A stretch of DNA of 64,000 nt. Origin: Pelargonium tetragonum (lineage: Eukaryota > Streptophyta > Magnoliopsida > Geraniales > Geraniaceae). How positions within the stretch are numbered: position 1 is the first letter of the stretch; the number at the start of each line of letters is the position of its first letter. A program made the translations under genes and the position numbers. Of the stretch, positions 22,916 to 34,279 are shown in pieces. The notes under the pieces were generated by a model. That model was given only the letters and a program-made list of their open reading frames with translations. It was not told the origin of the DNA and searched no databases. The DNA lies in assembly GCA_036897445.1 (NCBI GenBank), contig JAYMTL010000087.1, positions 20,361 to 84,360 of the forward strand, written 5' to 3'.

Positions 22916-25900
22916 AAAAAGACTCTTAGGAAACCAAAAAAGTGCTCCTTATCATTTAGTATTTGCTTAATAGAAGAATACATTATTTCCTAGTATAAAG
23001 TCAATTTAATTCAAGTAATGACAGGCATTTTACAGATTTAGGGGTTTTTTAACAATTGAGTATTGGTTTTAAAAGAAGTATGAATCAGGCTTTCAAGAAG
23101 GGGTTACAGAATAGGGCTAGGCTAGCTAAAGTCTTTGATTTCAATTCAGTAAAGAAGTATAAAGTTAATGTAAGTTCTAGGACTCTTGGGTTTCTATACA
23201 AGCAAGTAACCTGCATTCTTCGGAATTCTAAGTACACCTAATTCTTGGTTGTGTTTATACGCTTCGGAAATTAGAGAAACTCGGTATTAAGCTCTCTTCA
23301 AGAAAGAAAGAAAAAGCTCCGGAAAACTTAGAAGATTTTAGAGTTAAAGCAAAGTCGAATTTTTTAAGCAAAATCTTAAAGCGGTGCTTTTCTCTTTATA
23401 GGATTCAATCACTTACTAGTAGATCTAGATTAAAGGTCAATGAAATTCTATGTTTATGAAATTTATATTATATATTGGAATGAAAAGCTTAATAATAAAA
23501 AAAAAAAAAGAAGAAGTTTTTGACGCAACCCAAAATCCGGGTTACGAGAAAGTTATAGAGATATACACCTGCCGACGGCTAAACTTATTATAGAATAAAA
23601 ACCCATTCTTCTCTTCAAATGGAAATAAACAACCCAATATTTCCTAATGCTCGATCCAAAAGGAAAATGCTAGCCAACAAGCATACGCGAAAGTCCAAGA
23701 TTTCTGAAATGAGGCATATCTTGAATTTTTACATAAAATACTATTAAGTCCTTGAAACAAAAAAACCTTAGATATAGAGAGTACTCCTTTCCTTTGGAAT
23801 CCCTTAACTTCAGTATGTACGAAAAGTAAAGTCTATTTTATACATTACATTATAGTACGAATCCCCCGCAAATCCTCTAAACTCCTGTTCAATCGCCTAA
23901 CTAAAAGACAATACTATACTTCAATGCTATACTTACCGGTTTATTCACAACACACAACCTTGTTAATTCACTCTTCCTGTACCAAGTTTTTTTAGAAACA
24001 AAGAACTTTTTAATTACAAAGAGTACCCTATGAAATACTAAGAAGCATGCAAGACACGGGGAACATTCATAAAGAAAATCCTATATCTCTTTACAGGATC
24101 CCAGATATTCTAAAAGAATTTACTGCTCTTGCTATCTTCATTTTTGGGAGTTTACTCGTTTCGAGTGTTATACAATGCAACTAAGTATTCAAAAATCCTT
24201 TAGGATTCAATGTTGTTTTTATCCTTTTTAGATAGGTTAGAACCTATGAAATATATGCTTACTTGTCTCTGCCTGGTAAAGGGCAATAGGAAGAGGAGTA
24301 CGAGTAGCACTAATTCAATAGACTCGTGTACAGTTTAACTGAAATTTAATTAAAAAGAAACTCTCCCAGGATACCCCTAAAAAGTTTAAGGAAATTCCGG
24401 GACTGTTTTTACTTTTTTGATCACAAATTTCTGTAAGATAATTCAATAAATTTTTAAGCAAAAACTAGGAATATAGCTGCTGTAAAGTGCCCCAAAAACT
24501 CCGGCAAGACAAAAACCCCAATATGATAAGTGAAAGTAAGAAAATCTTGCCTTTTATAGCCTGGGTAAAAAGGGAAAAATATCAGAGCTAGACTTCTAAA
24601 ATGAATCTCAGGCTTACTGCTCAGTAGAAAAAGGATTCTTGTATCTTGTATAGTATAATAGCATAAAATGTAATACTTCATTTAGTCTCTGTTACTTAAA
24701 ATTCACTAACGAAAACCCCCTTTACCCATACTTTATAGCCAAAATCCTTAACAAAACCTCCTTATTTAGGGGGTACTAGCTTCTTAGAAATGTATGTATT
24801 AAACCTGACCTGAATAAAAGTCAAAAAGTGTAAGAGTCCCTTAGTATGAACTAACAGCAAGAATGAAACTTATATCCAACCCCCTAAAGTTCCTGTTTAA
24901 ACTCTTTACTAGATTAGAAAAAAACCCTTTATTTAATGAATCTACTTTATTAAAGATACGAATTTCTTTACTTTTTATGCAATTCCAGCGTATACAATTT
25001 AGTTCGTTTTTAAACAGCACTGAATCCCATCTTGACTAGAAAATAGGAATTAAGCACTCCGAATATAGAGGGAGAATTAGAAACTCCCGACACTTCGAGT
25101 TCTTCTATCTTTTGCAATTCGAGTGATGTTACTTACCGATTTAAAACCCCTCTTTTCTTAGTTATGATCTATCCTATTTGTATGTTTGTACATAAATAAA
25201 GGGACCCTGTATGACATTTTCTAATTCTGAATCTTAATTATCTTAACCGAATCCCTACGAGTTAAACTAAATACCTTGTCTTTAGTATACTTTAGATAGG
25301 GGTTTACTTGAATAAGGTATTTCACTTTTTCAGCCCTTTATTACTAGGAAGCCCCGCTTTTATGAGTGTGTTTTTTCAATGGTATGCAATCTTACGAGCT
25401 AAATAGAAATCCTTTATCCTGTAAAGGGGCCACGGGGAACTAAGAGTTAGAGAAATACCCTTGAATCTGGTTTGTATGAAAGTCCCCCTTCAATCAAAAA
25501 AACAAACATTATACCTTAAAAGAATTCCTAGTTACAGTAGATTAAACTCTTGCTACTCTTTTAAAATGTTGTCAACAAGTTCGAGGATTTAAATTGAAGT
25601 TAATTGAACTGGACCTAATCCGCTTATTGCGCGGGAATAGCGTGACATAGTGGAATTCTAAGGTTATGTACATAGGTTCACAACCCCTTCTTTGTATTTA
25701 TTCTCGCCTTGAATCTATATTTACAGCTTGCTATTTATATGCTATTATATGGAGCCTTTTTATATAATTAATAAGTTTTTTAGTGTAGAATTCTCGGGAA
25801 ATTAAAAAATACAATAAAGCTCAACTCTCATTGTTACTGGTATAAAGAAGAGCAGGCTCCTTACAAATTTAGATACTTTGTTATCAGGAGGATTTAGTTA

Positions 25901-27260
25901 GATTCATTTTTAATAGAAATCGTATCCACCCATAGCTATAAAATTGACGTTATCTCTTAAACCCGGGAAAGAGTAAGGCCTTTTTAGATACTACAGTTGA
26001 AACTCAAAATCCCTGAAAAGAAAAATGAGAACTTCCTTGCTTTATATCCTTTATCCACGCATAAGCAAAGTAGACTCTCCTTGTTTTTTAGACCACTTTT
26101 GTTCTAATTTTAGGTGCTGCGAAGAGGTAAGCAAGACAGAGAACTCTCCCTTACCCTATCACTTAGATTCCCTTTAAGATTAAGAAACTCCTACAGTTAA
26201 GACTTTTTATTACTTATCTACCCCTTATTGTAACTAATAAGTCATATAATACGCCTAAAACTCCTTACAAAAAAATAGTAGACTAAGTACAGGTTATAAG
26301 AAGGGTATAGTTCCTAACAGGGTTCTAATTAAGGGGCAATTCTGCTGTTTATTATTACCTTATTATTAACCAAGAAGTTTTAGTGATAGAATAAGGCAAT
26401 CTAAGTAGTATTTGGTGAGTTTCTCTGTCTTATGTTGGTAAATTTGCTTCAGAACTATAGCCTTATCAACCAGTAATTTACTCCTTAAAGCGAAGAACAA
26501 ATAAGGAGGTAAGGTTAGGTCTTTAAGGGAAGTGTTTTGAGTCTAATTTATAGAAAGCCTGTCTAGGAAATTTATTAGAATAAAGGTTTATAAAACGAGG
26601 GACTTTTGGGGTATCCTTCCGTTTTGCCCTAATGAAGGCTTTTTCTAAGCGTTTTTTACTTACTAAAATATATCTCCTCTTCATTTAATTTTAAGTTAAA
26701 ATGGAAACCTCTAAAATTACTATGCTCCCCAGCGAATTTTAATCCCTAAGCCCCGGATACTAAAGCAAAAGGAAGTTAAGAGAAATAAGTTTTTGTTATA
26801 TGTCTTACTCTTGCTATAAGTCTTTTGAAAGTTCTTAAAGATTCTAATTGAAGTACGTAATTCGAAAATTATTTAGTAAAAAGGGGCAAAAAAGAAACGC
26901 CTTACTGGCAAACACCCGAAAAAGGAAAGATTTTGTTCATACTTCGTTTGAGCTTTTTTTTATTGAAAAGTCTTTCATTAAAGTAAGCCTTAAAAGGCTT
27001 ACTTTGTTTATTTCCCAAGTTTATTCTAAAAAGTTGCAAGGGGATTCTAGAATGTCTTAGGTCCTAAAAGCTTTCCATGGGAACCCCTTATGAAGTATCA
27101 ATAAAGGCTATAGTTCAGCATTATTCTTTTTAAGATGTATTCTTCCCCTTTTATGAGTCTTTTGGAAACTTTTAACTTACAAAGTGTATCATTCCCGATT
27201 TTTCGAAGCAGCTAGGTATCTAAGAAAGGCAGATAGTAAAGATATAAGGAGTCCTTATGT
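22915..27260. other. Gene-free AT-rich segment
   Basis: No gene recognised. The plus-strand frame 23,056-23,241 (61 codons from a TTG start) is rich in Lys and Arg and would be basic, but it matches nothing I know and is of chance length. The frame 26,848-27,060 (70 codons) is also Lys-rich and overlaps the inverted repeat at 26,980-27,005, which argues against coding. A weak SSU-like site is at 25,833-25,857 (see findings). Confidence 0.55.
26980..27005. repeat. Perfect 12-bp inverted repeat, 2-base spacer
   Basis: AAAGTAAGCCTT (26,980-26,991) and AAGGCTTACTTT (26,994-27,005) are exact reverse complements separated by AA. Because the spacer is so short, it is more likely to extrude as a DNA cruciform, or to come from an inverted duplication, than to be a standard RNA hairpin. 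Confidence 0.85.
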
Positions 27261-27670
27261 TCTGGAGATCCTCCCCTTCTTACATTAACACTAGAGCAAC
27301 AAAGAACAAACTCCTCCTTAATTACTTTCCTGTAAAAGCTAAGGAATATGGATTGAAGAAGAAACCGAACAACTAGAGTATTACATGTTTAGGTTGAGAG
27401 TAACTCTTTCCTAAGACCCCCATATAACCCATTACATATTAAACAATCCTATACAATCTAAAACTATAATACAATATATAAGCTATGACAGGAAATACAC
27501 TAACTACAAAATAAGACACTAGCTACAGTAACCCACAAGTCATAACAATAATATAGTAACTACTATAGCAACAGGTTTCCCCCACAAGGTAAAAGATACA
27601 GCTCTAATAACTCTAAGAAACAGGGGTATATAAAACAAATAAGAAAGAAGAAAGTCTAGGTCAAGAAGAA
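27260..27670 (+). repeat. Dispersed repeat family, copy at 27.3-27.6 kb
   Basis: An AT-rich tract (27,420-27,500) is followed by TAGCTACAGTAACCCACAAG (about 27,522-27,541), which shares CARTAACCCACAAG with the reversed copy near 55.4 kb. It has lower sequence similarity to the 2.7-9.1-kb copies, and the hairpin head is not seen. Confidence 0.4.
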
Positions 27671-30600
27671 CACAAGTAAATCCATTGGCGGGGGTTATAA
27701 AGATAAGTGCTTGCTTGATAGTAGAATTTCCACCTAAAAACCTTTCGAACTAAAAAGTCAAAATAGTAAAAGGCATATAACTAAAAACTACTGTCACTTG
27801 AGAATCCAAAAACAGGACTTGAACCCTAAGATTTTTTTATTTAAGCTATTTCAATTACTAGAAAAGCTTATACCACACCAGCTCTAAGACTTGCGGATTC
27901 GAACTAACGAAACTTTGGGAATGCTTTCTCCGGTTTAACTTGAAAAACTATATAAATGTAAGACAAATCCTTAATCCAAAGTCATTCTGATTTCACTCTT
28001 AAAAAACGAGCGCTTCCCTCCGATTAGAGTCCTAAAATTCCCGAAACTTTGCTCTATCCTTAGCCTTTTCTTAGAGGACCTGTACCCTTCGTAAGGCGCG
28101 GAATCCTAATTTACATACCCCCCCTAACCCATAAATTTATATTATTGATTGTAAAAGAGAGCTCTTAGAACCAAGGAAGATTTTATAGGATTTCCATTAC
28201 TCTGAAAGGCCTTTATAAAAGGTCAAGCTTTGTTTATTATTATTAAAAGGCAGCTTCGGAGATATACTTATTAGTCCTTTTTCGATTGTTCCGTTTACGA
28301 TAACACAAAGCAGAACATATAGCTTTTTTAGAGTTACTCTTAGTCCGTTATCCCACCTTGCAGGAACCTTTTTGACGTTATACCCTTCTATGACCTAGGT
28401 TCCTCTAATCCAAAAGAATTACTTTCTTGGCATTAAGGGTAAGGGTCGCCCCTGTCCGAAGTTCATAACTATTCTTTTTACACTTTTTATTTATGTGTTG
28501 CATCCTTTAAATATAGAAATATAGATGGGCATTTCCAGAATTGAAATACAAAGAAATTCTTACCGGATTCCCCTTTGAATAGAACTTCGAAATGAAGGAC
28601 CGCCTTTTACCAGGGGTTATTATATATAGGATACCTCGCAGCCTTAATAAGCCGAAGTTCAAATAAGGCTATTCAGATCAGATAAATTTCTTCCTGGAAT
28701 CCTTTTACTAGCCATAGGTTTTAGTGCCCCTTCTATAAGCTTTGTTCACACATTACATCGAATTGGGGTTCGTACTTTAAACTTTAAAAAGTAAAAAAGA
28801 ATAAATTACTAATCTAAACTCGAATACTACGATCCGCTACTAGAAGTACAAACTCTCACTATACTGGGTAAAAAGGATCCAGGCAGTTGCTTAAGCCTAT
28901 AAAGAGTTTTCAATAAAGGAACAAAATTGGTTTTGATAAAATGTTACTAATTTGTATAGCTATTCCTGATATACCTATAAGAACCCAGAGCTAATACCTT
29001 GTCATAAGAAGGATTCTGAAACGGGTTTTTCCTGGGTGGAGTATTACTTACAATCGGCTTAATACGAAATTCTCTAGGAGTCTTTTTGTATAAGGATTTG
29101 CCATCCGAAAGTAGTTAGTTATTTAGTATAACCTTTGTGCAGTTTGCCCCTAATTAAATGGTGCAGGGGATAGTATATATAGTAAGTATAACTTTAGTAA
29201 CGGGGTTTATCAAGCCCTTTTAAGGGAGCCCCGTCGGGGAGTAACCCGTTCTTTATGGAATTTTGTAGACCATTTATATAGCGTATTTGTGAAATTGATA
29301 TGCAAAGTTTCAAAACACTAGCACTACTACAAGTCTTGTTCGAAAAAAAAGACCCGGATAGGGAGGGAAAAACTGCAAAAAAGTAATTCTTTTTACATTT
29401 ACAAAAAGGATACGCAAAATAAGTAATCAATAATAGACGCTGTTGCTCTTCGGGAAACCTTCTAAATATCTTGCAACTTTAGAAAAAAGGCTCCCTTTTT
29501 TGCTTAATTTCAAACCTTAATCTTTGCTTTGTATGATTAGACGATGAGTTTCTTTTTAACAATACGGGATCTTAAAGAGTTCTCCTCAATAGCTATTACT
29601 TAAGTCAATATCCGGGGTTAACTCCTTATATTTCATAAAATCGAATTTGACCCCGGGATTCCTAGACAAATTTAGTATATGGATACTCCTGACCCCGAAC
29701 ATTAACTGAATAAAATAACAAAGTATAAAGTATAGGGTTTAACAAAAAGCTAATGGTCTATAAAATTAAGGAGGCTCCACTAGAGGTAGGTAATATAAGC
29801 CCTGCGCAGGCAAAAAGGTAAAAGGTTTTTAGTTAATTGAAAATACAAGGTTTCGCTTCGGAGAATAGCAAAGAAATTTCATTTTTCTAATTTTATAATA
29901 AGACGATTAGTATTGAATTAAAAGCTATCAGACAAAGTTTTATATACGCCGCATAATACGGAAGGCCCTGCTTCTTTGGCAGGTATCCCTGAGAGGTATT
30001 ACACGAGCCTTGCTAGAATAATAAAAAAATTTTTTAGCCTTGTTTTTTAAAAGGGTTCACGGCTAAACTAAATATGATAAGCATCAAAATGTTAAATAAT
30101 TTGGACTGTTATGGATCAAGCCTTTTTAAGACTAGAATGTGGACTGTAAAAGCGGCGGAAAGAAAGCTTTGGAAATTCTCAATATCCGACAAACCAGGAA
30201 CCCTTTTCTCTATTTCTATAAACGGGGCTCTTACTTTAAATATTTTTGAACTGCCAAGTCCAGGAAGACTTTTAGCTGTGTATAAACGGATATGCTTACT
30301 GGACCTTTTTATACGTGCCTTTTAGATACCCATGTTGTTACCGGGACTCCTATACCAAGTTCCTACTAACCAGCAAAGCATGAAAGAATTCTTACTTTTA
30401 ACTAAATGCCGGCGCGGATTAAGATTAATATATTAAAATACTCTGTTAGTTAGACAAACTAAAAAAAGAGCATAAAGGTTAAAAATAATTTGTTTCTGAA
30501 AGTCTTTATAAAGAGCCGTTAAAATGGTAATTTAATCTTGTCTTGCTATGCCCAAAAGTTGCTGGAGACTTTAGGATCTACTTATTACAATACTTATGAA

Positions 30601-33600
30601 AGGCTTGTTTAAAGTGCATGAAACTGCTGCTTGAAAACTTCTTTATATTACCCACGCAGAATTCCCAAACCTAATGTTAGTAAAGTAAACAACAAAAAGA
30701 AATTTAACAAGCTATTCAAAAATATAAAAAAGCTCAGAGGCATAGAAGCGCGGTTCTTGCTTTCTAGGAACTCTAAGGGGTTGATAGTTTTCGAGTAACA
30801 GGAAGCTTTGAAGCGGGAATCTGGTAAATTTCTTTTACAAAATGAGAGGGTTTCTAGTTGAAATAGGAAGAAATATCTTTTTTATAAAATCTTTTAGCAT
30901 TAGAGGGTACTGCTAGATTAGCATGAATTGGATTAGAATCTTCACAAAGATTTTTTATTTGGAAAGAAAGGGGCTCTATAACAAAATAGAATTTTAACCT
31001 ACGTTTTAACACACCTTTGTTTTACCGTATAAGCGAAGGGAGGTCTATTGCCATTTGAGAACTTTGAGATATTTATTAGTTTCTGTTTTAACTTTCTTTA
31101 TCTAAGTGATTCCTATTAAATGGGGTCGGGAGAAGAGTTCAAAGTTTTTCCGGTGTCTTATATATTTACCTTTAGAAAAGCTTTTTTTATAACTCCTATA
31201 TCCAGGTTTCCGATGCTTCTATAACCAATCTTTTTCTGCCTGGGTATACTTTGCTTCCCTTCATTACCAACCTCTAGACCGATTCTTTTTTATTATTTAG
31301 GAGTTTTGCTCTACGGAATACTAAAAAGTGCTTTTTTTTGAAACCCCAGTAATTGACTACAGGAATACTCGAATTAAAAGGTGTCCCACTGAAGCCCGCA
31401 CCTATACTTAAAATATTAAGAAGATTAACGAACACTTAGGCCCACCTCAAATACAATAGCCAGAGCTTGAATTACAGCGACTAAGATACTGCTAAAAGAG
31501 CTTTGCCCCTATATATGTACCAACTCCTTCTAGTAACTCAGTTCAACGGCTTTATATTTCACAAAAGGTTTTTCGTTTTAAGTTTACAAACTTCTGTTCG
31601 AAGTACCTCTTAGGGGTTTAATATCCGTATAAGCCTAAACATACTAAGCCCCCTTTTAGCGATCTATTGAATCTCAGTAATTATACAAAACAAGCTATAA
31701 CCCACAAGTGTTACCCCAGGAAAAAGAACTCGGCCTAACATTTTCTAAAGAATTCCTTTATTAGTTAGTATAGTATTCCAAGTTTCTTTGGCAGTGATAG
31801 CTCCTCTTAGTACTCATTTTTTTGTTTACCACGAATTTATTTAAACTAGCAATACAAACAAGGTTTTTTTTATTTGTACTTTTAAGGAGTAAAATTTGAT
31901 TTTATGTTATCTACTTATCCCTAGGGGAATAAGAAATCCTACAGAGAGCAAAGTCTCTCTTAACAACAAGTATCCTTTTTTTGTAAATTCTCAATGGGGC
32001 AATCGGGTATGCTTGTTGCCTAACGCTTTTCAAATCTTGTATTTGAAATTGTAATTATGATTTATTTCACAAAAAAAGAAATTACAGTTTCGATCGGTAG
32101 AATTAGGATTAGGAAGTCCCATCCTTTTTTATAACGAGCCCCAAGGAGTAAAGAGATAGAAGCCTAGTGTAATCATAGCAGCCATTTTATGCTTGCTTAT
32201 AAATAGAATAAAAGAATAATATTTTATACGAGGGTTAGGAAACTGCCTATTGATTTATCAATTTTTGATACTATATTAAGAATTAAAAGAGTAACTGAGT
32301 AAGTACGCCCGGAAATAGAAAAATAAGAATACGTTCTAGTTTAAGATCCCCTAAAAGCAAAAGAACTCAAAGGGCCTACTTGTTTAGTCATTTTTAAAGA
32401 AAATGAGACTTCTACATATACAACTACAACAAAATTTTTTTAGAAACTTTTATAGCGCAAGGAAAGAAAGGGTTCTTATCAGAATTAGACTCCCCGTTTC
32501 ACTATAAACACAATTTTATAAGCTCTGTTCAAAAGGACTTGGGTATATTTTTAGATACTCGAAGCTCTTATAAAAAGGATTTTTTTTATCTCCATTTGAA
32601 TAGAATATTTGAATGAAAAAACATCTCAAGGATAGGCTAGGGGAATTTTTATCCATATTTTAACAACTCGCGCAAAGAACCCACAGGTTTTGCAGATAAT
32701 AAAATTCTTCAATATTGCTAAGACTCCAAAAATCAAATATTATTTTGATGATATATTACCGTAAGGGGAGTAGAATAAAATAACGCATCATAAGGTATAG
32801 AATCTTAAAAAGCAGGGAAGGCTTAAGTTTTTAAAGGGGACACAAAGTCTCTTAGCAAGTATAAGGATACACGCTTTTCTATATCTTTTTTTGCCCTTTA
32901 ATAAATCTAAAGTAACTTCAGTGCCCATCTATAATTCCTGTTGTATCCTTTTTCTCTCTTAGCTATAAATGACACATGGGAGTTTCTTTGTTCTTCTATC
33001 AAAAGGCTTTGTAGTCTAGACACTCAGAAATCCAATTCTATTTGATAAACGAGCCCACAGGGAAGTAACTCCAAAAGCAGAGGCTTGAAGAAAGCAGATC
33101 CTCTTTAGCTGTAGTATAAAACTTTAAGTCTCCTATCTCAAATTATCCTTAATATTTTTAGAAGACTCAAAATTGTATACCTTTGTTTTACTTCCAAGAC
33201 TATAAGCAATAAATCTAGGTTGAGTCAGAGCTGTCATAACATTAGAATAAGTCTCAGGAGATTTCCAAAAAGCTTGAACATTTTTTTAGATATTCTGCAG
33301 GCAGAGAGAGGACTCACTAAAATTTGTAAATGGCAGTGTTTTTCCGCGAATTAAGGGCTCTTGTATTCCATAGAAGAACTTGCTTAGGGGCTGTAGAAAG
33401 TACAGCTCTTCTTATTATTTTATTGAGTCTCTGCTTAGTTATGAAACTTAAAAAAGTAATTCTTAATATTAGGATCTTAGAAGTTTTCTTAGGCAATAGA
33501 ATAGTGGGGATTTCTTTATTTGTAGACCCTCTTTGCTGAGTAATAGGAAAAAATACATACAGGGTGGGGTAGTTTTTTTTTAAGAGCTGTTAAAAAAGGG

Positions 33601-33820
33601 GAACTTTATAATAACAATATTGAAGTCCTGCTTTAGTATTCTGAGCTAATTAGATACAGGGGGTAGTAATGAAACGCATTTATAAGTTTCTATTTTGAGA
33701 AGAAGGAGTAATCCTATGCTATGGTTTTCTACTTTCGAATTCGGCTCTCTTTACACGAATTAACTCGTATTCCTCTTGCGGAATTGAAAAGGTTTGTGCT
33801 TGAAGTAAATATGCGGCAGT
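27670..33820. other. Gene-free AT-rich segment
   Basis: No gene recognised. Two tRNA T-arm-like words on the minus strand (about 27,815-27,830 and 27,890-27,905) do not fold into cloverleafs. Frames of 83 codons (30,074-30,325) and 69 codons (33,330-33,539) show no recognisable family. TTAGATACCC at about 30,323-30,332 recalls the 16S 790 loop, but its surroundings do not match. Confidence 0.55.
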
Positions 33821-33829
33821 ATGGGTAAT

Positions 33830-33849
33830 AAAAAAGTATATACTTTTTT
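33830..33849. repeat. 20-bp perfect palindrome
   Basis: AAAAAAGTATATACTTTTTT is fully self-complementary. It lies about 400 bp from the longer 32-bp palindrome at 34,247. Confidence 0.85.
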
Positions 33850-34246
33850 CCTAACTTTTTGGTCGATGAATTTACACCCAACAAACAAGTTTATAGCAAG
33901 CTTAGACGCTTGCAGAATAGAGACGTAACCCTTTTTACTACTAGACTAGTCAAGGAAGTTTTTGAGTAATTTATAAAGGATGTGTTCATGATAAGAGTAT
34001 ATCAAGTTACTACACCCAAGAGCTTTTCTATCGAAAATTTCCGTTTCTATAAGGACTTCTCTCGTAAAATTTTCTTACCTTCTTCGGTAAAGTTTAGGTC
34101 AATCCAGGAAGCTAGATTCAAATAAGAAGTTGCATTTAGCTGGGGAATAAAAGGAGAGTATAATATAAACTTTTCCCTACTGCGGAGCTTTCAAGAGAAG
34201 GGGCTTTAAAACTTTTTAATAAAGTAAAGGTACTTTATGCTGAAAC

Positions 34247-34278
34247 GGATAATTCTAAAAAGCTTTTTAGAATTATCC
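34247..34278. repeat. 32-bp perfect palindrome
   Basis: GGATAATTCTAAAAAG (34,247-34,262) is followed immediately by its exact reverse complement CTTTTTAGAATTATCC (34,263-34,278), with no spacer. A perfect 16-bp arm is not expected by chance in 64 kb (chance about one in tens of thousands). With no loop it would form a DNA cruciform or a long RNA duplex between two transcripts. Dinoflagellate mitochondrial DNA is reported to be rich in inverted repeats. No gene flanks it, so a role as terminator or processing signal cannot be argued from context. Confidence 0.95.
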
Positions 34279-34279
34279 C

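Noticed and set aside
27797-27935. Two tandem minus-strand tRNA-like sequences
   Set aside because: The T-arm words are present but the stems have only three pairs, and the anticodon arms do not form. Such words occur several times by chance in 128 kb of strand.
30320-30345. 16S 790 loop (TTAGATACCC)
   Set aside because: The flanking helices and the upstream GCGAAAGC-type block are absent; a single 10-base match is near chance.
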